Origin: Sphingobacterium kitahiroshimense
GTDB lineage: Bacteria; Bacteroidota; Bacteroidia; Sphingobacteriales; Sphingobacteriaceae
Length of the DNA: 64,000 nt
Assembly: GCF_025961315.1 (NCBI RefSeq)
Contig: NZ_JAOQNK010000001.1
Location: 3,348,001 to 3,412,000, forward strand
Direction: 5' to 3'
The notes under the pieces are model-generated. The model searched no databases. It was not told the DNA's origin and saw nothing but the letters and a program-made list of their open reading frames with translations. The position numbers and the translations under genes are program-made. This document shows positions 1-7,091 of this stretch, piece by piece. Numbering within the stretch: the stretch's first letter is position 1; each line of letters starts with the position of its first letter.

Positions 1-359
1 AAATTAAAGGAAGACTTCACCCATATATCACCTCCCATTGTACCTTCCGCATTAAACATCAAAGAAACAAATAAGCACCATTGCGCATAACAGGCAACCA
101 AAGTACAGATCAAAGTAAGCAAAAGTGCAATCATCCTGTTCCTAACTTTTCCTATCTTTAGAAGAACATCAATGACATAAAATAAACCATATGCTAATCC
201 AAATGTGATTAAAAAATTGAAATACACAAGTGGTATAAACCATTGCAAAGCAATATAAACAATAGCTAAAATAACAGAAGCACATAATCCAGCAACAATA
301 GCAAATAGGACTCCCCCAATCGGAGCTTTTCCTGAAGATTTATAATAGGTTTCCTCCAT
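1..359 (-). CDS. Hypothetical multi-pass membrane protein (C-terminus cut by window edge)
   Basis: The reading frame opens with ATG at 359 and runs without a stop to base 1, so at least 119 residues are visible and the C-terminus is outside the window. After a short polar start come three hydrophobic stretches, at about residues 15-42, 46-64 and 75-95, separated by a basic loop with several Lys and Arg. This suggests an inner-membrane protein. I do not recognise a family. It is divergent from the M1 peptidase gene, with about 130 bp between the two starts. Gene reality rests on frame continuity and the coherent hydrophobic pattern. Confidence 0.7.
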   Translation of the reverse strand, partial: MEETYYKSSGKAPIGGVLFAIVAGLCASVILAIVYIALQWFIPLVYFNFLITFGLAYGLFYVIDVLLKIGKVRNRMIALLLTLICTLVACYAQWCLFVSLMFNAEGTMGGDIWVKSSFN

Positions 360-478
360 ATAAATTTGATTAGATATATATCTAAAATAACAATTGAAAG
401 ATGTAAAAACAACCCTTTATCAAACAAATATTACAAAACAGCACTTCTTTAAGTTCCACAAATTCCTAATCATTTTTG

Positions 479-486
479 TAAATTTG
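479..486 (+). promoter_or_regulatory. -7 promoter box of the M1 peptidase gene
   Basis: TAAATTTG matches the Bacteroidota -7 consensus TAnnTTTG and ends 4 nt before the ATG at 491. No convincing -33 box is seen. The mRNA would be leaderless or nearly so. Confidence 0.55.
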
Positions 487-490
487 GACC

Positions 491-2362
491 ATGAATTTGA
501 AATACCTCTACACATTAATCGTAGGATTGTTCGTCTTTCAGACAGCAACAGCACAACGAAAAGGCTATTGGCAACAGACCGTATATTATAAAATGAACAT
601 TGATGTGAATGAGAAGACATATCAATATGACGGAAATATGCAATTGAAATACAGTAATAATTCAGGACAATCACTCAAAAAAGTGTATTTCCACCTGTAT
701 TTCAACGCCTTTCAACCAGGATCAATGATGGACAACAGACTGGCAAACATTGCCGATCCAGACAAAAGAATGACCACCAATCTTGGAACAAAAGATAAAC
801 CCAAATACCAGAGCCGTATTGCTACATTAACAGCAAAACAAATTGGTTATCAAAAAATAAAATCATTAACGATGAATGGTAACAACACCAATTTCAAAGT
901 TGATGGTACCATTTTAGAAGTGACCCTTCCTAATGAAATTGAAGACGGCGAAACCGCAACATTTGAGATGAACTGGGAAGCCCAAGTCCCTGAACAAATC
1001 AGAAGATCGGGACGCAATTCTAAAGAAGGAGTCGCCTTATCCATGGCGCAATGGTATCCTAAAATGGCACATTTTGATGAATTTGGATGGCACTTAGATG
1101 AGTATATTGGACGCGAATTTATCGCCCCATTTGGAGACTTTGATATCACCATCAATATCAACAAAAATTATATTCTAGGCGCATCCGGTGTTTTACAAAA
1201 CCCTACAGAAGTAAAAGGCTATGTTGGAAAACCAAGGATTAAAGCAAAAGATAATAAAGTCCAATGGCACTATGTTGCTAAAAACATCCATGACTTTGTT
1301 TGGGCTGCAGATCCAAAATTTGTTGTTGACTCCGCGAAGAGCAACCAAGGAGTGCATGTTTATACAGTATATGTTCCAGAAAGCGATTCTGTCAAAACAA
1401 ATTGGAAAACAGCACTTGGATTAGCAACAGAGTTTTTTGATTTCAATTCTAAGACATTTGGAGCTTACCCTTGGCCAAATTATACCATTATCCAAGGAGG
1501 AGATGGAGGAATGGAATATGGAACTGCAACGTTGGTTACAGGTGGCCGTAATTTAAAAAGCCTAGTTGGTGTCATCTTCCACGAAGCAGCCCACTCGTGG
1601 TACCAGCACTTATTTGGCATTAATGAAACCGTAGACGAATGGTTTGACGAAGGTTTCACTTCTTATGTAGAAGAACTTGCCATGCAAAATCTATTTGAAA
1701 AACGTGGAGCCATTGAAGCTAACCCATCAATAGAAGCTTATCGTGCATATTACAAACTAGCTTTATCAGGAAAAGAAGAACCTGCAAGCCTACTTGCCGA
1801 TTATTACAACACCAACTATGCATACAGTAATGAAGCTTACAACAAAGGCCAGGTACTAGCAGTACAGTTGGGTTATATTATCGGTAAAGATAACTTGGAC
1901 AAAACATTTTTAGAATTCTATAAACAATGGAAATTCAAACATCCAACACCGAATGATTTTAAAAGAATTGCAGAAAATATATCAGGAATCAATCTGAAAT
2001 GGTACTTCAACCTCTTTATAAACACAACTCGTAAGATTGATTATGCAATCAAAACGGTTACCGATAAAGAAATTATCTTACAGAACAAATCCGACTTTGC
2101 AATGCCTATTGATCTATCAGTAACCTATGAAGATGGCACAAAAGAACTTTTCTATATCCCATTACGTGAAATGAGAGGCGAAAAGCCATCGGAAAACTTC
2201 AAGATATACGAAGGTATTAAAAGAACAACATTGGAAGACTGGAACTGGACACAGCCATCCTATGAGATCAATTTAACAAAAAAACCAGCAAAAGTAATCA
2301 TTGATCCATCGCTACGCTTAGCAGATATTGAATCCAACGACAATATCTGGGAAAAGAAATAA
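491..2362 (+). CDS. Secreted M1-family zinc aminopeptidase
   Basis: A 623-residue metallopeptidase of the gluzincin M1 family, expected to remove N-terminal residues from peptides in the periplasm or outside the cell. Residues 1-21 form a signal peptide ending in Ala-Thr-Ala before Gln-Arg. The zinc site is complete: H364-E365-x-x-H368, with the third ligand E387 following after 18 residues. The exopeptidase motif appears as GGMEYG, about 30 residues earlier, in place of the classic GAMEN. The start is supported by the signal peptide and the promoter box just upstream. It is a single-gene unit, with a divergent neighbour upstream and convergent rtcB downstream. The substrate is unknown. Confidence 0.93.
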   Translation: MNLKYLYTLIVGLFVFQTATAQRKGYWQQTVYYKMNIDVNEKTYQYDGNMQLKYSNNSGQSLKKVYFHLYFNAFQPGSMMDNRLANIADPDKRMTTNLGTKDKPKYQSRIATLTAKQIGYQKIKSLTMNGNNTNFKVDGTILEVTLPNEIEDGETATFEMNWEAQVPEQIRRSGRNSKEGVALSMAQWYPKMAHFDEFGWHLDEYIGREFIAPFGDFDITININKNYILGASGVLQNPTEVKGYVGKPRIKAKDNKVQWHYVAKNIHDFVWAADPKFVVDSAKSNQGVHVYTVYVPESDSVKTNWKTALGLATEFFDFNSKTFGAYPWPNYTIIQGGDGGMEYGTATLVTGGRNLKSLVGVIFHEAAHSWYQHLFGINETVDEWFDEGFTSYVEELAMQNLFEKRGAIEANPSIEAYRAYYKLALSGKEEPASLLADYYNTNYAYSNEAYNKGQVLAVQLGYIIGKDNLDKTFLEFYKQWKFKHPTPNDFKRIAENISGINLKWYFNLFINTTRKIDYAIKTVTDKEIILQNKSDFAMPIDLSVTYEDGTKELFYIPLREMRGEKPSENFKIYEGIKRTTLEDWNWTQPSYEINLTKKPAKVIIDPSLRLADIESNDNIWEKK

Positions 2363-2411
2363 CATAAAAATAAGAGGCCGGTTAATAAACCGGCCTCTTA
2401 TTTTTATGTTA
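2360..2411. terminator. Bidirectional terminator between M1 peptidase and rtcB
   Basis: A perfect inverted repeat with 24-bp arms and a 4-nt loop (AATA). The GC core GAGGCCGGTT is flanked by A/T runs, so it can terminate on either strand. The stop codons of both convergent genes (2360-2362 and 2409-2411) lie inside the stem. Confidence 0.93.
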
Positions 2412-3830
2412 ATCTTCCCGACTTCCATCATCAGCCATGCGCACAATCTTCGGAGAGAAACTCGCGATAATATCTACCAGATCTTCTTGCGCAGCCATCA
2501 CCTCGTGAATATTTTTATAAGCCATTGGTGCTTCATCCAATCCGGCACCGATTAAAGTGATACCATTATCCGACAACATGGATTTTAGATCTTTACGGGC
2601 TATGGTTTTTATAGCTTTCGTACGACTCATCAAACGTCCAGCACCATGAGAAGCCGAATGAATTGCCTCCTCTTTTCCTTTCCCTCGTACTAAGAAACCT
2701 GGAGTTGCCATCGATCCAGGAATAATACCCAGCACCCCTTTCGCGGCAGGAGTTGCTCCCTTCCGATGCACAATCACCTCCTCGCCTTGGTGTAACTCCT
2801 TCCATGCAAAATTATGATGATTTTCGATCATCGCCAATCGCTCTGCACCTAATGCCCTACCGATTTTCTCATGTATTACCTCGTGGCAAGCCGAAGCATA
2901 ATCACCAGCAAGATTCATCGCTAACCAATACTCTTGCCCTTCCGCAGTATCTAAACTCATATAAGCCAAATTCTGAGCTTCATAAGGTAAAGAACAAAGC
3001 TTTTTAGCCAATTTAGTATAATGATCGGCAATAGTTGCGCCCAATCCCCTAGATCCCGAGTGCGTCAATAAAGCCACATATCGACCTTTCTCAATACCAA
3101 GTGTACGATCTGTTTCTTTAAACTCCATGACCCCAAATTCAACAAAGTGATTTCCCCCACCAGAAGAGCCTAACTGCGTCCAAGCCTTATCCTTTAATTG
3201 ACGAATAAAATCATTCGCTTCAAAAGCTTTATTCGCTAATACAGCGTGGTCAACACGTTCATGTTTTAAATAACCATGTCCAGCACCAAATTTGGTATTA
3301 TCCATAATCACTTTCTTATATAAATCATGATGCAGATAAAGATGCTCTTCGGGTACATCAAAAATTGACAATGCCATTCGACAACCGATATCAACACCCA
3401 CACCATAAGGAATGACAGCATGATGAGTAGCCAATACCCCACCAATTGGCAAACCATATCCTTGATGCGCATCGGGCATTAATGCTCCTGCAACTGCAAT
3501 AGGAAGCTTCATCGCTAGATCCATCTGGCGCAATGCCCCCTCTTCAATCTGTGACTCACCATAAATAGTGTATTGTTGTTTCCCCTCCTTTAAAGAAATC
3601 GTAGCTTTAGCTACTTCATCAACATTTAAAAGTGCTGACGCTAGCGACTTGAATAGCCCATCCTCCAAATAGCTATCCGGAGTGGCCAATACTTCTGCAA
3701 ACTTCAACAACATCTCTTCACGGGTAAACCCTAATCTCTTTTTATTAATTTTCAATGCTTCACCTAAAGCAAAATTCTCTTCATAGCCTAAAGCAATTAA
3801 GTCATTGCCATTTATTCTTTTATTTTCCAT
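2409..3830 (-). CDS. rtcB: RtcB-family RNA-splicing/repair ligase
   Basis: GTP- and Mn-dependent RNA ligase that joins 2',3'-cyclic phosphate or 3'-phosphate ends to 5'-OH ends, acting on cleaved tRNAs and other RNAs in the cytoplasm. All family motifs are present: DAHQGYGLPIGG, GVDIGCRM with the metal-binding Cys, GSSGGGNHF, HSGSRGLG, ENHHNFAW, HRKGATPA and the HGAGR box with the guanylylated His. The frame is open up to an ATG at 3890, but family members start near MENKRINGNDL, so I prefer 3830 (3833 is equally possible), giving about 473 residues. The gene lies 170 nt downstream of the slipin gene on the same strand. No rtcA cyclase gene is present here. Confidence 0.95.
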   Translation of the reverse strand: MENKRINGNDLIALGYEENFALGEALKINKKRLGFTREEMLLKFAEVLATPDSYLEDGLFKSLASALLNVDEVAKATISLKEGKQQYTIYGESQIEEGALRQMDLAMKLPIAVAGALMPDAHQGYGLPIGGVLATHHAVIPYGVGVDIGCRMALSIFDVPEEHLYLHHDLYKKVIMDNTKFGAGHGYLKHERVDHAVLANKAFEANDFIRQLKDKAWTQLGSSGGGNHFVEFGVMEFKETDRTLGIEKGRYVALLTHSGSRGLGATIADHYTKLAKKLCSLPYEAQNLAYMSLDTAEGQEYWLAMNLAGDYASACHEVIHEKIGRALGAERLAMIENHHNFAWKELHQGEEVIVHRKGATPAAKGVLGIIPGSMATPGFLVRGKGKEEAIHSASHGAGRLMSRTKAIKTIARKDLKSMLSDNGITLIGAGLDEAPMAYKNIHEVMAAQEDLVDIIASFSPKIVRMADDGSRED

Positions 3831-3912
3831 CATGATCTTACTCAAATCCATTGTACTGAAACCATTGCTTACAGATTGACAATCTTTCACATCGGTTATT
3901 CATTTCTCTTAA

Positions 3913-3947
3913 GCAAGGAACAGCACCTCTTTACCGCTGTCCCCTGC
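3913..3947 (-). other. Stable hairpin between slipin and rtcB
   Basis: On the minus strand, a 12-bp stem (two G-U pairs) encloses an 11-nt loop; its arms are GCAGGGGACAGC and GCTGTTCCTTGC. No T-run follows, so it is not a standard terminator. It could be a processing site, an attenuator or an mRNA stability element that sets slipin versus rtcB output. The role is inferred. Confidence 0.5.
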
Positions 3948-3997
3948 GCCTCTTTATTTATACCTCCGTTTTACGCTAAAATAAAACGATAACTCTA

Positions 3998-5092
3998 TCA
4001 TTTCACAAACAGCTGCTTCAGCTGATCCACAATCTGACCATTACCCGAAACCGAAATATTGTTTATTTTTTCTGCAATCTTCTCCACATATTCCATCTCT
4101 TTCAATTTAAACAACATCGCGTTATCTTCCATTAATTTCGCTGTATTCAACAAGCTTCTTGTAGAAGCAGTTTCTTCACGCCGCGTGATGATATTGGCTT
4201 GAGCTTTTTTTTCCGCGACCAGTACCTGATTCATTATCTCTCGGATATCTCCTGGCAAGATGATATCTTTAACACCGGCATGAAATACCTTGACACCCAG
4301 CAATTCAACCTGTGAAGCAGTCTCCTCTAGCACATGTGCGTTGATTGCAGATTTATTGTCCATCAGTTCATCCAAAGTCATTCGACCTATATAAGAACGT
4401 AATGCCAATTGCATCAACATATACAACTGCTTCTCAAAATCTTTGTTTTCAAGCATTGCTTTCAGTACATCCACAACTTGGTACTGTATCGAAAAATTAA
4501 TCCTAATCTGCGCCTTGTCTTTAGTCAAAATCTCTTGACCAGCAATATCCATAGTCGTCAATCGTATATCTACTTTTGAAATACTGATGGATGTCGCATT
4601 TTTCCACCAGTAATATGTACCCGCTTCCAATATCTTTGAAAATGCTCCATTAAGAAATAGTAAACCTTTTTCCGAAGGCTCCAACTTAAACTGCCGTACG
4701 TAGTAAGCCAGCGTCTGCTTCTCCAACAGTTGCTTATGTACTGTCGTTCCTATTTCTATATCAGTAATATCCTCCTTTTGAAAATGATAGGTTAATAAAC
4801 CCTTCCAGAAAACATGCCTGCCCGCTGCTAGTACCTGCTTATAGTTGTTGTTAACAAAAATCAGACAGATCTCATTATCGGAAACTTCCACCAATTCCAC
4901 ATGCTCCGAAAAACCTGCAAGCTGCATCAATACATCGACATCCAAGCTACCTGGAAAAGGCTTCGACAAATCATATAATTCCAGTTTTTCACCAAAACCT
5001 AGCCAGTATTTTCCAGCAGGCACTACGCGGATATAACGATTTTTTTTAACAACTAATCCCAATTGATTGATATCTATACTTACTCTTTTCAT
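3998..5092 (-). CDS. Slipin/SPFH (band 7) family protein
   Basis: A 364-residue SPFH-domain protein without a signal peptide or obvious membrane segment, so probably cytoplasmic or peripherally attached. The SPFH core spans about residues 140-300 and a Lys/Glu-rich helical tail follows. Three related modules (a hydrophobic strand, a short Asn-rich turn, then V/L-x-AG-x-Y/H-x-W/F) occur near residues 10-35, 73-98 and 140-165, suggesting an internal triplication. The gene is co-directional with rtcB and downstream of the tRNA-like RNA. Slipins encoded beside RtcB are a recurring genome context. The molecular function is not established; scaffold assembly is a guess. Confidence 0.85.
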   Translation of the reverse strand: MKRVSIDINQLGLVVKKNRYIRVVPAGKYWLGFGEKLELYDLSKPFPGSLDVDVLMQLAGFSEHVELVEVSDNEICLIFVNNNYKQVLAAGRHVFWKGLLTYHFQKEDITDIEIGTTVHKQLLEKQTLAYYVRQFKLEPSEKGLLFLNGAFSKILEAGTYYWWKNATSISISKVDIRLTTMDIAGQEILTKDKAQIRINFSIQYQVVDVLKAMLENKDFEKQLYMLMQLALRSYIGRMTLDELMDNKSAINAHVLEETASQVELLGVKVFHAGVKDIILPGDIREIMNQVLVAEKKAQANIITRREETASTRSLLNTAKLMEDNAMLFKLKEMEYVEKIAEKINNISVSGNGQIVDQLKQLFVK

Positions 5093-5129
5093 TTCTAATT
5101 TTATTTTTTATTATACTCTTCCCCAACAC

Positions 5130-5144
5130 AAAACACTGTGTTTT
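5130..5144. promoter_or_regulatory. Palindrome upstream of the slipin gene
   Basis: AAAACAC-T-GTGTTTT is a perfect 7-bp inverted repeat centred on T5137, 38 nt before the slipin ATG (5092). The position and symmetry suit a dimeric regulator site, possibly the WYL protein, or a short hairpin at the 5' end of the slipin mRNA. Confidence 0.4.
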
Positions 5145-5485
5145 ATCAGAATATACTATTGTTCTAACATTTTCTCGCGATCAAAAAGATCATCCAATTA
5201 TTTATAAACGCTTCGATTCCTGTTTATTGAATATGACCGGAATATAAAAGTGGGCTAAAAGAAAAATAAAATGATGACAGCTTATCCCTAAATAAAATAC
5301 AGCCCATTCCTGTATTACTTTTAAGTATTCCACTATCCTCAACCCTATTGTTGCTTTTAGAACCTATTTTATACTACAAAGACCCCATTCAATTGTCTGC
5401 CCTTTTCACAAAAAGAGAAAACCAAACGAGAGACGAAGCGCTTATTAAGTGGAAACTTTTTTAAAGAAAGTTTAAACTTGAACAT

Positions 5486-5552
5486 GGAACTTTCGTTCCT
5501 CCAACCGATGGACACACTTTTGAGATGTGCGTGGGATTCGAACCCACCTTTT
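5486..5552 (-). ncRNA. Second tRNA-like T-arm with following hairpins
   Basis: Directly 3' of the main module on the minus strand is a second perfect T-arm, GTGGG-TTCGAAT-CCCAC (plus-strand 5531-5547). It is followed by GCACAT, a 7-nt loop and GTGTGT, a 6-bp acceptor-like hairpin with two G-U pairs, and then a GGAAC-GAAA-GTTCC tetraloop hairpin (5486-5499) in the place of a D-arm. The order repeats that of the first module, but the D-arm is not canonical. It may be a degenerate second Y-RNA-like module or part of a larger fold. Confidence 0.5.
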
Positions 5553-5620
5553 TGTTGTACTCTACCCCCTGAGTTACTCCGTTCGAGACGGAGGTAGGAT
5601 TCGAACCTACGACCCCAACA
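5553..5620 (-). ncRNA. Circularly permuted tRNA-like RNA (candidate Y RNA, YrlA-like)
   Basis: Read 5' to 3' on the minus strand, every helix of a tRNA is present but starting from the anticodon stem: TGTTG (positions 39-43), a 5-nt variable loop GGGTC, the T-arm GTAGG-TTCGAAT-CCTAC, the acceptor strand CTCCGT, a 5-nt loop CTCGA, the acceptor strand ACGGAG, TA as U8-A9, the D-stem ACTC, the D-loop AGGGGGTA, the D-stem GAGT, A26, and CAACA, which pairs with TGTTG. There is no anticodon loop and no CCA end. This permuted, anticodon-open layout is that of the tRNA-mimic domain of bacterial Y RNAs, known next to rtcB in Salmonella. The transcript probably extends beyond these limits. Seen: the pairings. 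Inferred: expression and the Y RNA role. Confidence 0.75.
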
Positions 5621-5649
5621 TGAGACAATAGTAGTTTTTTAAGTCAGCA

Positions 5650-5672
5650 TATTATTTTCAACTGAAATAATA
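5650..5672 (-). other. AT-rich hairpin upstream of the tRNA-like module
   Basis: An 8-bp stem TATTATTT/AAATAATA with a 7-nt loop (CAGTTGA on the minus strand). Five more pairs, TAGCA with TGCTG, can close below it across a 6-nt bulge containing GGGTAG. It resembles an extended arm of a larger ncRNA and could be the Ro60-binding-type stem if this is a Y RNA. Confidence 0.4.
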
Positions 5673-5727
5673 CTACCCTGCTATACAGAAACAGGAGACG
5701 AGGACTTTAAAATAATCCACTATGTCA

Positions 5728-5745
5728 TACACCTTTTCAGGTATA
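5728..5745 (-). other. Hairpin with GAAA tetraloop
   Basis: Minus strand TATACCT-GAAA-AGGTGTA, 7 bp with one G-U pair, extendable by one A-T pair. The GNRA loop is the same type as in the hairpin at 5486-5499, so the two may bracket one structured transcript. Confidence 0.4.
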
Positions 5746-5890
5746 TATCTTAAAAGCTATTCGCTTAATTTCTCAAAGAACTATTTGTCTTGATCGACAT
5801 TACAAATGTGCACACCTAATCACGCAACCTTACTGCGTAGCAAAAAATACTTTTAAAAAACAATACAAAAAATACATATATAACTGAAAA

Positions 5891-5908
5891 TCAAATTTAT
5901 AAATTTGA
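5891..5908. promoter_or_regulatory. 18-bp perfect palindrome in the divergent regulatory region
   Basis: TCAAATTTATAAATTTGA is a perfect palindrome without spacer, about 105 bp upstream of the WYL start. It is a candidate operator for the divergent ncRNA/slipin and WYL transcripts. Confidence 0.4.
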
Positions 5909-5942
5909 ATATATATAAAAAAAATCTTAACAAAAAACTTCA

Positions 5943-5961
5943 TGCGCAAATACATTGCGCA
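5943..5961. promoter_or_regulatory. Inverted repeat, candidate WYL operator
   Basis: TGCGCAA-ATACA-TTGCGCA: 7-bp arms with a 5-nt spacer, just upstream of the WYL -7 box. The related sequence CGCAGTAA occurs at its right edge and in inverted form near 5829-5837, toward the ncRNA. This is the only GC-rich patch in an AT-rich region, which fits an autoregulatory binding site. Confidence 0.5.
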
Positions 5962-5983
5962 GTAAAAATGAATTTTGTACATT

Positions 5984-5991
5984 TAACTTTG
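5984..5991 (+). promoter_or_regulatory. -7 promoter box of the WYL regulator gene
   Basis: TAACTTTG matches TAnnTTTG; it ends 21 nt before the ATG at 6013. The inverted repeat at 5943-5961 overlaps the expected -33 region. Confidence 0.55.
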
Positions 5992-6012
5992 TAAAATTTC
6001 ATCAAAAAGAAG

Positions 6013-7038
6013 ATGTCCACCAATAAACTTGCATTAATACGCTACAAAACCATAGACAGTTGTTTATGTCAACGTCATCGCAAATGGACGTTAGAAGATC
6101 TCATTGAAAAAGTATCCAATGCCCTTTACGAACTGGAAGGTATCCATAATGGGATAAGTAAAAGAACGATTCAAGGAGACATACAGCTTATGCGTAGCAA
6201 TAAGTTAGGATATAATGCTCCAATCATTGTGACAGATCGGAAATTTTACAGCTATAGTGATCCAAAATATAGCATCAGTAATTCACCCATCACCTCCTTA
6301 GATATGAAGAAGATGAAAGAAGCCGTGGATTTACTCAAGCATCTTAATGGATTTTCTTATTTTGACGAGATGAGTGATATGATCTTACGTTTAGAAAATA
6401 CACTCATTAAATCCGTAGGAATTCAAAAACCTGTCGTGCAAATGGAAAGTAATAAACTACTGAAAGGTTTGAACTGGATCAGTACCTTACATCATGCCAT
6501 CCTCGAAGAAATACCTTTACTTATCACCTACAAATCATTTAAGTCGCTTGCACCAACGCAAGATGTTTATTACCCATACCTTTTAAAAGAATACCGAAAT
6601 AGGTGGTTTTTAATCTGTAAACCAAAAAAAGGAAAATTATTACTCAACCTTGCCCTTGATCGTATTGTAGATATTGATGAAATGGCAAAAAATGGTTTCA
6701 TAGCCTATGATGGAATTGATTTCGATCGTTACTTTGCCGATACAATCGGCGTAACAAAAAGCCACAAAGACCGAGGCCAAAAAGTAATTTTAAAAATTGA
6801 CAGTTTCAATGCTCCTTATGTAGAGACCAAACCATTACACAGCTCTCAACAGATCATCGATAAAAATAATGATGGTAGTATCATGATTCGTCTTGATGTC
6901 GTTTTAAACTTTGAACTGGAACGAGAAATATTGGGCTTTGGCGAGAATATAGAGGTTATTGCTCCCCGTAATCTACGCGATCGGATCAAAAGAAGAGTTC
7001 ATAAAAACATGCAACAGTATACCAAAGAAATAGAATAA
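6013..7038 (+). CDS. WYL-domain transcriptional regulator
   Basis: A 341-residue protein with an N-terminal helix-turn-helix region (about residues 20-75), a WYL ligand-sensing domain (about 160-225, with the YYPYLLKEY and RWFLICKP segments) and a WCX-type C-terminal domain (about 260-335). WYL proteins are transcription factors; several are thought to sense nucleic acids or nucleotides. It is transcribed away from the tRNA-like RNA, slipin and rtcB and shares their regulatory region, so the simplest inference is that it controls this locus and itself. The role as repressor or activator cannot be told from sequence. Confidence 0.88.
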   Translation: MSTNKLALIRYKTIDSCLCQRHRKWTLEDLIEKVSNALYELEGIHNGISKRTIQGDIQLMRSNKLGYNAPIIVTDRKFYSYSDPKYSISNSPITSLDMKKMKEAVDLLKHLNGFSYFDEMSDMILRLENTLIKSVGIQKPVVQMESNKLLKGLNWISTLHHAILEEIPLLITYKSFKSLAPTQDVYYPYLLKEYRNRWFLICKPKKGKLLLNLALDRIVDIDEMAKNGFIAYDGIDFDRYFADTIGVTKSHKDRGQKVILKIDSFNAPYVETKPLHSSQQIIDKNNDGSIMIRLDVVLNFELEREILGFGENIEVIAPRNLRDRIKRRVHKNMQQYTKEIE

Positions 7039-7063
7039 ATCCATTTAAATATGGATTTTCCTT

Positions 7064-7071
7064 TACCTTTG
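7064..7071 (+). promoter_or_regulatory. -7 promoter box of hemW
   Basis: TACCTTTG matches TAnnTTTG; it ends 20 nt before the hemW ATG at 7092, so hemW can be transcribed independently of the WYL gene. Confidence 0.45.
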
Positions 7072-7091
7072 CCTTCATATAAAACGTACCC

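Larger units (their letters stand above)
5093..6012. other. Non-coding region between slipin and WYL genes
   Basis: About 920 bp without a credible ORF. From right to left it holds the WYL promoter and two palindromes (5891-5961), a GAAA-loop hairpin (5728-5745), an AT hairpin (5650-5672), the permuted tRNA-like module (5553-5620), a second T-arm (5531-5547), another GAAA-loop hairpin (5486-5499) and a palindrome just before the slipin gene (5130-5144). A weaker pairing, TGGGCT with AGCCCA, lies at 5251-5306. The region looks like a regulated minus-strand ncRNA transcript upstream of slipin-rtcB. Confidence 0.75.

Noticed and set aside
850..1164. Antisense ORFs over coding genes (for example 850-1164 minus, 20201-20455 plus, 43366-43602 plus)
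   Set aside because: They lie wholly within strongly supported genes, have no promoter or family match, and their composition is that of a shadow frame.
5093..5180. Sigma-54 promoter for slipin-rtcB, as in enterobacterial rtcBA
   Set aside because: No GG-N10-GC type element is found in the upstream region, and no RtcR-like activator is encoded nearby.
5521..5640. Two ordinary tRNA genes on the minus strand
   Set aside because: Both T-arms are perfect, but neither copy has an anticodon arm, a matching 5' acceptor strand in normal order or a CCA end. Between the D-arm and the second T-arm there are only 11 nt. The permuted fold explains the pairings better.
2409..7038. Horizontally acquired defence island
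   Set aside because: No integrase, attachment repeats, transposase or shift in base composition is seen around the locus; it sits between housekeeping genes.
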